Shown here piece after piece: positions 41,976 to 54,247 of a stretch of 64,000 nt of DNA; within the stretch, counting starts at the first letter, position 1, and every line of letters begins with the position of its first letter. The notes under the pieces are model-generated. The model ran no database searches, was not told the origin of the DNA, and was given only the letters and a program-made list of their open reading frames with translations. The DNA is from Pseudomonas citronellolis (GTDB lineage: Bacteria > Pseudomonadota > Gammaproteobacteria > Pseudomonadales > Pseudomonadaceae): NCBI RefSeq assembly GCF_900112375.1, contig NZ_FOLS01000019.1:41675-105674 (forward strand). Reading direction: 5' to 3'. Position numbers and translations under genes: made by a program.

Positions 41976-43711
41976 GGGGTGGCTCCTGCTTGGGGTTCGT
42001 AGTCGTGGGCGCCGGCGGCGTGGCGGCCGGCGACGTAGCCGAAGGTCAGCGCCGGGCCGAGGTTGATGCCGCCGGAGGGGTAGTGGCCGCCGAACACGCT
42101 GGCCATGTCGGTGCCGGCGGCGTACAGGCCGGGGATCGGCTGGCCGTCGGCGCCGAGCACGCGGGCCTGGCCGTCGCTCTTCAGCCCGGCGAAGGTGCCG
42201 AAGCAGCCCGGCTGCACTTTGACCGCATAGAACGGGCCGTGCTCGATGGGCGCGACGCACGGGTTGGGGCCGGGGTTGGCCGCATCGCCCTGCTTGCGGT
42301 TGAAGGCGGTGCTGCCGCGGCCGAAGGCCGGGTCCTCGCCGTTGCGGGCGTGGCGGTTGAAGTCGGCGACGGTCCGCGCCAGGCCCTGCGGGTCGATGCC
42401 GCAGAGCTGCGCCAGTTGCTCGATGCTGGCGCCGCGCTTGAGGTAGCCGCTGCGCAGGTGCGCGCCGATGGGCAGCGGTGCCGGGCGCACGTAGCCCAGG
42501 CCGTAGCGGCGCAGGAAGCGGTGGTCGCAGACCAGCCAGGAGCAGGGCTCCTGGTCCTCGGGCAGGGCGGCGAGCATCGCGCTGACGTAGTCGTAATAGC
42601 CGTGGGCCTCGTTGACGAAGCGCTCGCCGTTGGCCAGCACGCCGATGATGCCGGGCTTGCCGCGCTCGATGATGTGCGGGAAGTGGCCGACGCTGCCGTC
42701 GCGGTGCGCCACCTTCGACACCGGGGCCCAGGCCACGGGCGAGCGCAGGTTCGTCTCGACGCTGCCGCCGGCGGCTTCGCCCAGGCGCAGGCCATCGCCG
42801 GAGCAGGACTCCGGCGGCAGGGCGAGATTGTCGTGGCCGCTGGCGTCGCGGGGGAACAGCTGGCGGCGGCGCTCGGGGTCGTTGGGGAAGCCGCCGGCTG
42901 CGAGGACCACGGCCTTGGCGCGGATTTCCAGTTCGCCGCGCGGCGTCTTCACCACGGCACCGCGCACGGTGCCATCCTCCAGCAGCAGGCGCTGCGCCGG
43001 GCAGGACTCCATCAGGCGCACGCCCAGGTCTTGCGCCGACTTGGCCAGGCGCGCCACCAGCGCCACGCCGTTGACCAGGTGCATGGCGCGGCCGTAGCGA
43101 GCGAGGTGGTAGAAGTGGGTTAGTACGCGCTTGGCCACGTGGACGAACGCGCGTGGCGAGCGGGTCATGTTGAGGAAGGCGGCCAGGTCGGCGCCGGCCA
43201 TGATCGGCATGCCGAGGAAGGAGGTTTCGCGCATGGTCCTGCGCAGGCGCGGCAGCAGGTCGCCGACCTCGCGGGCATCGTAGGGCGCGGCTATCACCTG
43301 ATGGCCGCCGCTGGCGGCGCCGGGGGTGTCGCCATGCATGTCGGGGATGCCGTTGCCGTCGGCGAACTGCAGGCAGGTGTGCTGCTCGAAGAAGGCCACC
43401 ATGTGCGGCGCGGCTTCGAGGAAGGCGTCCACCCGTGCGGCGTCGTAGTAGTCGCCCAGCTCGTTGCGCAGGTAGGTGCGCGGCTGCTCGATGTCCTCCT
43501 CGATGCCGGCACGGCGCGCCAGCGGGTTGCGCGGCACCCAGGCCCAGCCGCCGGACCAGGCGGTGGCGCCGCCGAACACCGCTTCCTTCTCCACCAGGAT
43601 GACCTTCTGGCCGTGCCAGGCGGCAGTGACGGCAGCGGCCAGGCCGGCGGCGCCGGAGCCGACCACCAGCAGGTCGCAGTCGGTGGGCGGCAGGTTCGGG
43701 GCAGGGGACAT
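41942..43711 (-). CDS. KstD-like FAD-dependent dehydrogenase (paralogue 3)
   Basis: The 589-aa protein has FAD-binding LLVVGSGAAGLAAAVTAAWH, then VFGGATAWSGGWAWVPRNPL. A substrate-loop Tyr follows (GYYDYVSAMLA), and GHYPSGGINLGPALTFGYVA comes at the C-terminus. It is closest to paralogue 1 (32792); both share the WSGGW-W-PRNPL block and SVGHFPH-IERxKPG. ATG 43711 is followed downstream by the overlapping AKR gene. The operator TGGAACTTGGTTCCA lies 28 bp upstream of the start, consistent with repression near the promoter. Confidence 0.88.
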   Translation of the reverse strand: MSPAPNLPPTDCDLLVVGSGAAGLAAAVTAAWHGQKVILVEKEAVFGGATAWSGGWAWVPRNPLARRAGIEEDIEQPRTYLRNELGDYYDAARVDAFLEAAPHMVAFFEQHTCLQFADGNGIPDMHGDTPGAASGGHQVIAAPYDAREVGDLLPRLRRTMRETSFLGMPIMAGADLAAFLNMTRSPRAFVHVAKRVLTHFYHLARYGRAMHLVNGVALVARLAKSAQDLGVRLMESCPAQRLLLEDGTVRGAVVKTPRGELEIRAKAVVLAAGGFPNDPERRRQLFPRDASGHDNLALPPESCSGDGLRLGEAAGGSVETNLRSPVAWAPVSKVAHRDGSVGHFPHIIERGKPGIIGVLANGERFVNEAHGYYDYVSAMLAALPEDQEPCSWLVCDHRFLRRYGLGYVRPAPLPIGAHLRSGYLKRGASIEQLAQLCGIDPQGLARTVADFNRHARNGEDPAFGRGSTAFNRKQGDAANPGPNPCVAPIEHGPFYAVKVQPGCFGTFAGLKSDGQARVLGADGQPIPGLYAAGTDMASVFGGHYPSGGINLGPALTFGYVAGRHAAGAHDYEPQAGATPCKHASATATA

Positions 43712-43738
43712 GGGCAGGGGACTCCGCGGGATTGTTTT

Positions 43739-43753
43739 TGGAACTTGGTTCCA
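43739..43753. promoter_or_regulatory. Perfect palindromic operator TGGAACTTGGTTCCA
   Basis: Six-base perfect arms are separated by three bases, 28-42 bp upstream of the flavoprotein-AKR operon start. The near-identical TGGAACCGAGTTCTA lies at 23738 before the Gfo/Idh gene. Confidence 0.62.
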
Positions 43754-43827
43754 TAATCTTGTTTGGGGCGGAGAGAAGGCAAGCTGCCGGGCACAACTAC
43801 TGGTCGATAATCGGTCGGAGGGTGGAC

Positions 43828-44143
43828 GTAGGATGGGTTGAGCGAAGCGATACCCATCATTCATCGGGGCGCTGGGCTGATCATTTCCATGCAAGGCTTG
43901 GTGGTGGGCTGGGCCTCGCCCCTCTCCCTAACCCTCTCCCTGAAGGGAGAGGGGACCGTTCGGTGTGCTCGGGTATTTTGGAGTTAGCCGGATATTACGG
44001 CGTCCGGCTGAAGCCATGCTTTCAGCCGGCACGGACAAGCCCCCTCTCCCTTCAGGGAGAGGGCTGGGGAGAGGGGTACGGACGCCAACCCAGCTCCAGA
44101 GTCAAACCTGACGCCATTGTTCGCGAGCAAGCTCGCTCCTACA
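43828..44143. repeat. REP region (first part of gap 43712-44487)
   Basis: It holds a GTAGGATGGGTTGAGC element (43828-43858), CCCTCTCCC/CTTCAGGGAGAGGG elements at about 43919-43955 and 44040-44077, and an inverted GTAGGAGCGAGC REP (about 44119-44143). No gene is supported. The rest of the gap is the structured leader described separately. Confidence 0.85.
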
Positions 44144-44229
44144 GATATTTCCGGTCCTCCCTGAAAATTGGGAAAGCTCACGCACAAGCCTGCGATACTT
44201 CGCCTTGTTGCGCCTGAGTGGGGCTCGCT

Positions 44230-44328
44230 AGGGTTCGTCCGTCACGGCGATTGTCGTGACCGGGTGTGGAAACCCGGACCAACTATGCAGGCGCGGTAGC
44301 GCCATAGCTGTTCAGCTGGCGCTTTTTT
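44230..44328 (+). ncRNA. Structured leader / small RNA with intrinsic terminator
   Basis: Consecutive hairpins can be read: GTCACG/CGTGAC (44241-44260), CCGGGT/ACCCGG (44260-44277) and GGCGC-GGTA-GCGCC (44290-44303). A mutually exclusive stem re-uses GCGCC (44299-44303) with GGCGC (44318-44322) around AGCTG-TT-CAGCT, then six T's (44323-44328). That is a textbook attenuator: either the first GCGCC hairpin or the terminator can form. It lies 160 bp upstream of a small gene. The layout resembles the C4-type antisense RNAs of phages and pseudomonads, but I cannot confirm the family. Confidence 0.6.
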
Positions 44329-44387
44329 GTGCCCGCTGTACGTCGTTCTATGGCGGGCCGTGCAAGGCGGGCTTCGGCCCGGCCGGG

Positions 44388-44478
44388 TCCTGCATAGCCG
44401 GTATTTCCACCCTTGCACGGCCTGCCACCCCAACTGTGGAAAGTTTGGGTGGTGGCTTCCGAACCTATCTATGCAGGA
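44388..44478 (+). promoter_or_regulatory. Anti-Shine-Dalgarno / Shine-Dalgarno switch
   Basis: TCCTGCATAG (44388-44397) is an exact complement of CTATGCAGGA (44469-44478), which contains most of the Shine-Dalgarno of the 44488 gene. A second sense copy, CTATGCAGG, lies in the leader at 44283-44291. The anti segment could therefore pair either with the leader (gene on) or with the ribosome site (gene off). A further long pairing, GGCGGGCCGTGCAAGG with CCTTGCACGGCCTGCC (from 44352 and to 44427), encloses it. Confidence 0.6.
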
Positions 44479-44487
44479 GTGATGGAT

Positions 44488-44790
44488 ATGCACCGCCCAG
44501 CTTTTACCCGCGCGCACCACCCGACTGAAAAACTCTTCACCACCCACATCCCCGCCGCTGACGGCCAGCCGGCGCTGGAGCTGTTCTGGCTGCAGGACTG
44601 CCAGGCCGCCATCGATGCCGGGCAGCGACGCGCCGAGCGCTGGTTGATGGAAAAGGAGCCGGCCAGCCTCTGGGCGGTCCTGCTGGTTGGCCGCGAAGGG
44701 CAGGTTCCGGAGGGGCAACGCACGGCGTACGAGGTAGCTTTCCTGGCGCGCTTGCAGCAGCGTTTGTTGGCGCAGGAGGCGGCCAGCTAG
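44488..44790 (+). CDS. Small protein of unknown function behind a structured leader
   Basis: The 100-aa soluble protein (starts MHRPAFTRAHHPTEK, ends LQQRLLAQEAAS) has no signal peptide or TM. It has one Cys, in the WLQDCQAAIDAGQRRAERWL segment, and an amphipathic C-terminal helix. I do not recognise its fold. ATG 44488 is chosen because AGGAG is about 8 bp upstream; ATG 44482 would leave only 2 bp. The large leader with attenuator and anti-Shine-Dalgarno elements suggests tight post-transcriptional control, as for phage-derived or toxic small proteins. Its upstream region is unlike the rest of the window in structure. Confidence 0.72.
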   Translation: MHRPAFTRAHHPTEKLFTTHIPAADGQPALELFWLQDCQAAIDAGQRRAERWLMEKEPASLWAVLLVGREGQVPEGQRTAYEVAFLARLQQRLLAQEAAS

Positions 44791-44802
44791 CGGCGTGGGT
44801 GT

Positions 44803-44884
44803 CGATGGGTTTCGCAGGCTCAACCCATCCTACGGGTGCCAGGTGTGTGCGACGTAGGATGGGTTGAGCGCAGCGATACCCATC
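44803..44884. repeat. GTAGGATGGGTTGAGC inverted pair
   Basis: An inverted copy ends at 44833 (CAACCCATCCTAC) and a direct copy lies at 44853-44884. It separates the small unknown gene from lpdV and could stop transcription of both. Confidence 0.85.
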
Positions 44885-44903
44885 GGCGGGTATCGCAGGG
44901 GGC

Positions 44904-46310
<1,407 letters not shown>

Positions 46311-46315
46311 GGCGG

Positions 46316-47587
46316 TCACTCCAGGAACAGGGTGGCGGGGTGTTCGAGCAGGGCGCGCACGGCCTGGATGAAGGCCGCCGCGTCCATGCCGTCGACCACC
46401 CGGTGATCGAAGGACGAGGACAGGTTCATCATCTTGCGCACCACGATCTGGCCGTTGAGCACCATGGGCCGCTCGACCATGCGGTTGACGCCGACGATGG
46501 CCACTTCCGGGTGGTTGATCACCGGCGTGCTGACGATGCCGCCCAGTGCACCCAGGCTGCTGAGGGTGATGGTCGAGCCGGAGAGTTCCTCGCGGCTGGC
46601 CTTGCCGTGGCGCGCGGCCTCGGCCAGGCGCGCCACTTCCGCGGCGTTGCCCCACAGGTCGCGGGATTCGGCGTTGCGCAGCACCGGCACCATCAGGCCG
46701 CTGTCGCTCTGGGTGGCCACGCCCAGGTGCACCGCGCCGTAGCGGGTGATGACTTCGGCTTCGTCGTCATAGCGGGCGTTGAGCTGCGGGAACTCGCGCA
46801 GGGCCACCACCATCGCGCGGGCGATGAAGGGCAGCAGGGTGAGCTTGCCGCGGCTGGCGCCGTACTTGGCGTTGAGGTGCTGGCGCAGGTCCTCCAGGTC
46901 GGTGACGTCGATTTCCTCGACGTAGCTGAAGTGCGGGATGCGCCGCTTGGCCTCGGCCATCTTCTGGGCGATCTTGCGGCGCAGGCCGATGACCTGGATC
47001 TGCTGCTCGTCGTGGCGCGCGGCGTAGCCGGAGGCGACCACCGCGCCGCCGTGGGCCAGGTACTGGTCGAGGTCGTCGTGGAGGATGCGCCCGGCGGGGC
47101 CGGAGCCCTGCACGAATTGCAGTTCCACGCCCAGGTCGCGGGCGCGCTGGCGCACCGCCGGGGAGGCCAGCGGCTTCTCGCCGGGGGCGCGGCGCGGGGC
47201 CGGCGCGGCGGCTGCCGGGCGCGGCGCGGGGGCCGGTTTCGCTTCGGCGCGCGGGGCTTCCCTGAGCGGCTGGGCTTTCGCTTCGGCTTCCGCGGCGGGC
47301 GCGCTTTCATGGGGCCTGGCCGCGGCTTCGCGGTGGTTGCCGGCGCCTTCCACTTCCAGGCGCACCAGTTCGCCGCCCACGGCCATCACCTGGCCGGGCT
47401 CGCCGCCCAGGGCGAGAATCCTGCCGGAGACCGGCGAGGGGATTTCCACGGTGGCCTTGTCGGTCATCACTTCGGCCAGCACCTGGTCCTCATGGACCTC
47501 GTCGCCGACCTTGATGTGCCATTCCACCAGTTCCACTTCGGCGATGCCTTCCCCGATGTCCGGCATCTTGATCACGTGAATGCCCAT
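46316..47587 (-). CDS. bkdB: Branched-chain keto-acid dehydrogenase E2 (lipoamide acyltransferase)
   Basis: The 423-aa protein has a lipoyl domain at 1-80 with lipoyl-Lys44 ([14 protein letters not shown]). An Ala/Pro/Lys/Glu-rich linker spans about 85-140, followed by a peripheral-subunit-binding domain ([20 protein letters not shown]). The catalytic acyltransferase core has [14 protein letters not shown] and the active-site [15 protein letters not shown]. It transfers branched acyl groups from E1 to CoA. The start is 1 bp after the bkdA2 stop. Confidence 0.96.
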   Translation of the reverse strand: MGIHVIKMPDIGEGIAEVELVEWHIKVGDEVHEDQVLAEVMTDKATVEIPSPVSGRILALGGEPGQVMAVGGELVRLEVEGAGNHREAAARPHESAPAAEAEAKAQPLREAPRAEAKPAPAPRPAAAAPAPRRAPGEKPLASPAVRQRARDLGVELQFVQGSGPAGRILHDDLDQYLAHGGAVVASGYAARHDEQQIQVIGLRRKIAQKMAEAKRRIPHFSYVEEIDVTDLEDLRQHLNAKYGASRGKLTLLPFIARAMVVALREFPQLNARYDDEAEVITRYGAVHLGVATQSDSGLMVPVLRNAESRDLWGNAAEVARLAEAARHGKASREELSGSTITLSSLGALGGIVSTPVINHPEVAIVGVNRMVERPMVLNGQIVVRKMMNLSSSFDHRVVDGMDAAAFIQAVRALLEHPATLFLE

Positions 47588-49995
<2,408 letters not shown>

Positions 49996-50141
49996 TCACT
50001 CATGGTGAGGTCCTCGTTCGTTGTTCTTGTGATTTCAGTATAGGTGTGACCGGCTGGTTTTTTGCTCCAATTTGACTAGCTTTGGACAGAAGATTTAGTG
50101 TATTTGAACTACAAAAACCCTCTTCCGTAGAAGTGAGCGCC

Positions 50142-50603
50142 ATGGCCGACATCGACCGCACCGACCTCAAGATCCTCCGCGCCCTGGCCGACGACGGCCG
50201 CCTGAGCTGGCGCGACCTGGCGCAGAAGATCGGCCTGTCGCTGACGCCGACGCTGCGCCGGGTGCGGCGCCTGGAGGAAGAGCGGTACATCCAGGGCTAT
50301 TTCGCCCAGCTCGACGAGGAGCGCCTGTCCGGGGCCATGAGCGTGTTCGTTTCGGTCACCCTGGAAAAACAGACCGGCGACTACCTGGCGCGGTTCGAGG
50401 AAAGCATCGTCCAGGCGCCGCAGGTGATGAGCTGCTTCCAGATGACCGGCGACGCGGACTACATGCTGCGCGTGGTGGTCAAGGACCTGGCGGCCTACCA
50501 GGCCTTCCTCACCACCACCCTGACGCAGATTCCCGGGGTGGCCGGGATCAAGTCGGCGTTCGCCTTGAAGTCGGTGCTCAAGCGCTCGGCGCCGCCGATT
50601 TGA
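50142..50603 (+). CDS. bkdR: Lrp/AsnC-family regulator, BkdR
   Basis: The 153-aa protein has an N-terminal HTH (DLKILRALADDGRLSWRDLA; IGLSLTPTLRRVRRLEEERY) and a C-terminal RAM/AsnC ligand domain (VFVSVTLEKQTGDYLARFEE; TGDADYMLRVVVKDLAAYQ). ATG 50142 is chosen because the HTH begins there. It is divergent from bkdA1, the place of the known bkd activator. The AT-rich stretch at 50035-50110 is the likely shared promoter/operator. The gene ends at a REP array. Confidence 0.9.
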   Translation: MADIDRTDLKILRALADDGRLSWRDLAQKIGLSLTPTLRRVRRLEEERYIQGYFAQLDEERLSGAMSVFVSVTLEKQTGDYLARFEESIVQAPQVMSCFQMTGDADYMLRVVVKDLAAYQAFLTTTLTQIPGVAGIKSAFALKSVLKRSAPPI

Positions 50604-50605
50604 GG

Positions 50606-50910
50606 ATGTAGGAGCGAGCTTGCTCGCGAATGCCCGCGGCGGAGTCTGTTCGCGAGCAAGCTCGCTCCCACGAAAAGCCGTGCTTGCCTGTAGGAGCGGA
50701 TTTATCCGCGATTGCGCCGGCAGGGCCGGCGCATATGCCATCGCGGACGGAGTCCGCTCCTACGCGTCATGCCCGTCTTCGAGACAGCCTTTGCGGTCGT
50801 GGTGATGGGTATCGCTTCGCTCAACCCATCCTACGGGAAAGCGCCGTGCTTCCCGGCAACCTGTAGGAGCGGGCCCTGCCCGCGATTCGCGCGCAGGGCG
50901 CGCTCCTACA
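50606..50910. repeat. REP array (gap 50604-50916)
   Basis: A GTAGGAGCGAGC inverted pair (50606-50670), GCGGATTTATCCGCG and GCGGACGGAGTCCGC variants (50690-50764), an inverted GTAGGATGGGT element (about 50803-50834) and a GTAGGAGCGGGCCCTGCCCGCG unit with its inverse (50862-50910) fill the gap completely. The last ends 7 bp before the apt stop. No gene is supported. Confidence 0.87.
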
Positions 50911-50916
50911 TGCTCC

Positions 50917-51465
50917 TCACTGCTCGTCGAGGGCGAAGGCGGTGAGGCTGTAGGTGGGGATGCCGGCGTCGGCCAGTTTGGCCGAGCCGCCGAGTTCCGG
51001 CAGGTCGATGATGGCGGCGGCTTCCAGGACCTTGGCGCCCATGCGCCGTACCAGTTGCGCGGCGGCCAGCAGGGTGCCGCCGGTGGCGATCAGGTCGTCG
51101 AAGATCAGCACGCTGTCGCCTTCGCACAGGCTGTCGGCGTGCACTTCCAGCAGGGCTTCGCCGTATTCGGTCTGGTAGGCCTGGGCCAGCACGTCGGCGG
51201 GCAGCTTGCCCTGCTTGCGGAACAGCACCAGCGGCTTGTTCAGTTCGTAGGCGATGATCGAGCCGATCAGGAAGCCGCGCGCGTCCATGGCGCCGATGTG
51301 GCTGAAATCCGCCTCGACGTAGCGCTGGATGAAGCTGTCGGCGACGAAGCGCAGCGCGCGCGGCGACTGGAACAGCGGGGTGATGTCACGGAACACCACG
51401 CCGGCCTTGGGGAAGTCGGGGACCGCGCGGATCACGGATTTCAGGTCGAGCTGGTTGAGGATCAT
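50917..51465 (-). CDS. apt: Adenine phosphoribosyltransferase
   Basis: The 182-aa protein has a flexible N-terminus, then [18 protein letters not shown], the family block [20 protein letters not shown] and the PRPP-binding loop [17 protein letters not shown]. It salvages adenine to AMP with PRPP. ATG 51465 gives the standard length (182 aa). A TATACT box about 50 bp upstream (minus strand, near 51507) could be its -10. It lies between anr and the REP array, as next to anr in P. aeruginosa. Confidence 0.95.
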   Translation of the reverse strand: MILNQLDLKSVIRAVPDFPKAGVVFRDITPLFQSPRALRFVADSFIQRYVEADFSHIGAMDARGFLIGSIIAYELNKPLVLFRKQGKLPADVLAQAYQTEYGEALLEVHADSLCEGDSVLIFDDLIATGGTLLAAAQLVRRMGAKVLEAAAIIDLPELGGSAKLADAGIPTYSLTAFALDEQ

Positions 51466-51511
51466 GCTGGCAAGGTACCTGGTGACTGCTTTGCGAAGCC
51501 CCAAAGTATAA

Positions 51512-51535
51512 CGGGCCCGCCACAAGGCGAGCCCG
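51512..51535. terminator. Hairpin between anr and apt
   Basis: The stem CGGGC-c-CGCC / GGCG-a-GCCCG has an ACAA loop, with TTTT on the plus side and TTATACTTT on the minus side. Its place downstream of the anr stop fits an anr terminator, although the minus-strand T-run is interrupted and doubles as a possible apt -10. Confidence 0.55.
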
Positions 51536-51564
51536 TTTTGCGCGATGACCGGAAGGTCGCGCCT

Positions 51565-52299
51565 TCAGCTTTCCATCTGGCCGCCGGCCAGGGCGCACAG
51601 CTCGATGGAGTCGAGGATGCGCACTTCCTTGCCTTCGGCGGCGATCAGGCCGTTCTGCTGGAAGCGGGTGAACACCCGCGACACGGTTTCCACCGCCAGG
51701 CCCAGGTAGTTGCCGATCTCGTTGCGCGACATCGCCAGGCGGAACTGCTGGGCGGAGAAGCCGCGGGCGCGGAAGCGCGCCGAGAGGTTGACCAGGAAGG
51801 TGGCGATGCGCTCGTCGGCGGTCTTCTTCGACAGCAGCATCATCATCTGCTGGTCGTCGCGGATCTCGCGGCTCATCACCCGCATCAGCTGGCGGCGCAG
51901 CTGCGGCAGTTGCTCGGACAGCTCGTCCAGGCGCTCGAAGGGAATCTCGCAGACCGAGGTGGTCTCCAGGGCCTGGGCCGACACCGGGTAGGCCTCGGTG
52001 TCCATGCCGGACAGGCCAACCAGCTCGCTGGGCAGGTGGAAGCCGGTGATCTGCTCTTCACCGCCGTCGGTGATGCTGAAGGTCTTCAGCGCGCCGGAAC
52101 GCACCGCGAACACGGAACCGAAGGCGTCGCCCTGGCGGAACAGGAACTCGCCCTTCTTCAGTGGCCGGCCGCGCTTGACGATTTCGTCGAGGGCGTCCAT
52201 GTCGTCGTTGTTCAGCGACAGGGGCAGGCACAGCGGCGCCAGGCTGCAATCCTTGCAATGCGCTTGCGGCAGGGCGCGCACCTTGATGGTTTCGGCCAT
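51565..52299 (-). CDS. anr: Anr, FNR-type oxygen-sensing regulator
   Basis: The 244-aa Crp/Fnr protein has an N-terminal 4Fe-4S ligand cluster, [12 protein letters not shown], with the fourth Cys in [13 protein letters not shown] cyclic-nucleotide-like beta roll follows, then the FNR HTH ([20 protein letters not shown]). ATG 52299 gives 244 aa, the P. aeruginosa Anr length. Anr activates low-oxygen genes by binding TTGAT-N4-ATCAA. Its likely targets in this window are hemN and the second cco operon. It is adjacent to hemN, as in other pseudomonads. Confidence 0.97.
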   Translation of the reverse strand: MAETIKVRALPQAHCKDCSLAPLCLPLSLNNDDMDALDEIVKRGRPLKKGEFLFRQGDAFGSVFAVRSGALKTFSITDGGEEQITGFHLPSELVGLSGMDTEAYPVSAQALETTSVCEIPFERLDELSEQLPQLRRQLMRVMSREIRDDQQMMMLLSKKTADERIATFLVNLSARFRARGFSAQQFRLAMSRNEIGNYLGLAVETVSRVFTRFQQNGLIAAEGKEVRILDSIELCALAGGQMES

Positions 52300-52456
52300 G
52301 GTTGATCCTTGGGTGGAAAGGCACAAGAAACGCAAGGGTAACGCACCCAAGGGTTCGGCTGCCAGCTTGCCGGATGGATTTCAGAACATTCCGGCGTTTA
52401 TTCCGAAACCTTATGTAAAAAGTCCAGATTCGCACTTAATCTCTAAGCATATTCCT

Positions 52457-53839
52457 TCAGATAACCCGCGAGAACCGCTGCAGGTTCTGGTGCGGCAGGT
52501 AATGGTCGAAGAGCATGCACAGGCTGCGCACCAGCAGCCGGCCGGCGGCGGTGACGTCGATGCCGCGCGGGCTCAGCTCGATCAGGCCGTCCTTGGCGAA
52601 GCGCTCCAGCTCGTCCCAGATGTCGGCGAAGTAGCCGTGGAATTCGATGTTGAAGCGTTCCTCGATGCTTTCGAAGTCCAGCTGGAAGTGGCAGATCAGC
52701 TGCTGGATCACCGCGCGGCGCACGCGGTCGTCGGCATTGCAGTAGAGGCCGCGGCGGGTGGCCAACTGGCCGTTGTCCAGGCTGTTCTGGTAGTCGTTGA
52801 TGTCGGCGCTGTTCTGGCAGTAGAGGTCGCCGATCTGGCTGATCGCCGAGACGCCCAGGCCCACCAGGTCGCAATGGCCGTGGGTGGTGTAGCCCTGGAA
52901 GTTGCGTTGCAGGGTGCCGTCTTCCTGGGCGCTGGCCAGTTCGTCGTCGGGCAGGGCGAAGTGGTCCATGCCGATGTAGCGGTAGCCGGCGGCGCTCAGT
53001 TGCTCGATGGTGCGCTGGAGCATTTCCAGTTTCTGCGCGGGGGAGGGCAGGTCCTGGACGTTGATGCGCCGCTGCGGCATGAAGCGCTCGGGCAGGTGCG
53101 CGTAGTTGAACACCGAGAGGCGGTTGGGCTGCAGGCCGATGACCTGCTCGACGGTGCGGGCGAAGCTGTCGGGGTTCTGCTTGGGTAGGCCGTAGATCAG
53201 GTCGATGTTGATCGAGCGGTACTGCAGGGTGCGCGCCGCGTCCATGATGGCGCGGGTCTCGTCGAAGCTCTGCAGGCGGTTCACCGCCTGCTGCACTTCC
53301 AGGTCGAAGTCCTGCACGCCGACGCTGACGCGGTTGAAGCCCAGCTCGCGGAGCAGGCCCATGGTCGACCAGTCGGCCTCGCGCGGGTCGATCTCGATGC
53401 CGTAGTCGCCGGAGTCGTCCTCCATCAGGTTCAGGTTGGCGCGCAGCTGGCCCATGAGTTCGCGCAGCTGGCCGGGGCTGAGGAAGGTGGGGGTGCCGCC
53501 GCCGAAGTGCAGCTGTTCCACGCACTGGTCCTTGCCCAGGTGGCGGCTGACGATCTCGATTTCGTGGATCAGCCGGGCGAGGTAGGGCGCGCTGCGCCCG
53601 CGGTCCTTGGTGATGACCTTGTTGCAGGCGCAGTAGTAGCAGATGTTGGCGCAGAACGGGATGTGCACGTAGAGCGACAGCGGCCGATCGGCCTTCTGGC
53701 TGTTGCGCAGGGCATGCAGCATGTCGAAGGGGCCCACGCCTTCGTGGAACTGCACGGCGGTGGGATAGGAGGTATAGCGCGGGCCGGACAGATCGTAGCG
53801 ACGGATCAGATCTGTGTCCCAGCGGATATTGTCGAGCAT
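52457..53839 (-). CDS. hemN: Oxygen-independent coproporphyrinogen III oxidase
   Basis: The 460-aa radical-SAM enzyme has the 4Fe-4S motif in YVHIPFCANICYYCACNKV (CxxxCxxC, with the HemN-type extra Cys). The SAM-binding GGG motif is LHFGGGTPTFL, and the HemN C-terminal domain follows. It converts coproporphyrinogen III to protoporphyrinogen IX without oxygen. An Anr box lies 64 bp upstream, so it is induced at low oxygen. It supplies heme to the adjacent cbb3 oxidase. Confidence 0.97.
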   Translation of the reverse strand: MLDNIRWDTDLIRRYDLSGPRYTSYPTAVQFHEGVGPFDMLHALRNSQKADRPLSLYVHIPFCANICYYCACNKVITKDRGRSAPYLARLIHEIEIVSRHLGKDQCVEQLHFGGGTPTFLSPGQLRELMGQLRANLNLMEDDSGDYGIEIDPREADWSTMGLLRELGFNRVSVGVQDFDLEVQQAVNRLQSFDETRAIMDAARTLQYRSINIDLIYGLPKQNPDSFARTVEQVIGLQPNRLSVFNYAHLPERFMPQRRINVQDLPSPAQKLEMLQRTIEQLSAAGYRYIGMDHFALPDDELASAQEDGTLQRNFQGYTTHGHCDLVGLGVSAISQIGDLYCQNSADINDYQNSLDNGQLATRRGLYCNADDRVRRAVIQQLICHFQLDFESIEERFNIEFHGYFADIWDELERFAKDGLIELSPRGIDVTAAGRLLVRSLCMLFDHYLPHQNLQRFSRVI

Positions 53840-53902
53840 GCCGCAGTCCCCGAATCAGGCGAGCTTTTCGGCGCAGTCTAGGGAGACTGTGGGAAAAGCC
53901 TC

Positions 53903-53916
53903 TTGACCTGCATCAA
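53903..53916. promoter_or_regulatory. Anr box TTGACCTGCATCAA upstream of hemN
   Basis: This 14-bp site matches TTGAT-N4-ATCAA at 9 of 10 fixed positions. It is centred about 70 bp upstream of the hemN start, the usual distance for Anr activation. A small CAGTCT/AGACTG hairpin (53874-53889) lies between it and the gene. Confidence 0.85.
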
Positions 53917-53998
53917 GCGGTCGCAGGGGGTACCTCGTTGGAGGGGGCTTGCTGGTGGGAGGTGGTGTCGGGGTTGGTTCTGGAGTTGGGGTGGAGTC

Positions 53999-54232
53999 CG
54001 TGACCCTCTCCCCAGCCCTCGGCTGCGCGCCCCGCCCTGAAGGGAGAGGGGGGCTTGTCCGTGCCGAGAAAGGTGATGGTTTCCACCGGCAGCCACTGCG
54101 CTAGCCGGCTAACGCCATAACATCAAACCCTGCCCAACGGTCCCCTCTCCCTTCAGGGAGAGGGTTAGGGAGAGGGCGCTCTTCGGGCGAGGCACCAAGG
54201 TGAAGCCCGTTCGCGAGCAAGCTCGCTCCTAC
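53999..54232. repeat. REP region (gap 53840-54247)
   Basis: It holds a CCCTCTCCCCAGCCCTC...GAAGGGAGAGGG element (about 54002-54050; its centre carries an extra GC-rich insert), a CCCTCTCCCTTCAGGG element (about 54142-54178) and an inverted GTAGGAGCGAGC REP (about 54208-54232). The left part of the gap is the hemN promoter with its Anr box. No gene is supported. Confidence 0.83.
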
Positions 54233-54247
54233 GAAAAGCGCGGGGCT

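Noticed and set aside
32792..43711. Calling the three flavoproteins true 3-ketosteroid dehydrogenases working with the KSI cassette
   Set aside because: They are 25-40 kb away and embedded in quinate/shikimate-type operons with AroE, AroQ and QuiC. The family covers many ring ketones, so steroid specificity is not supported.
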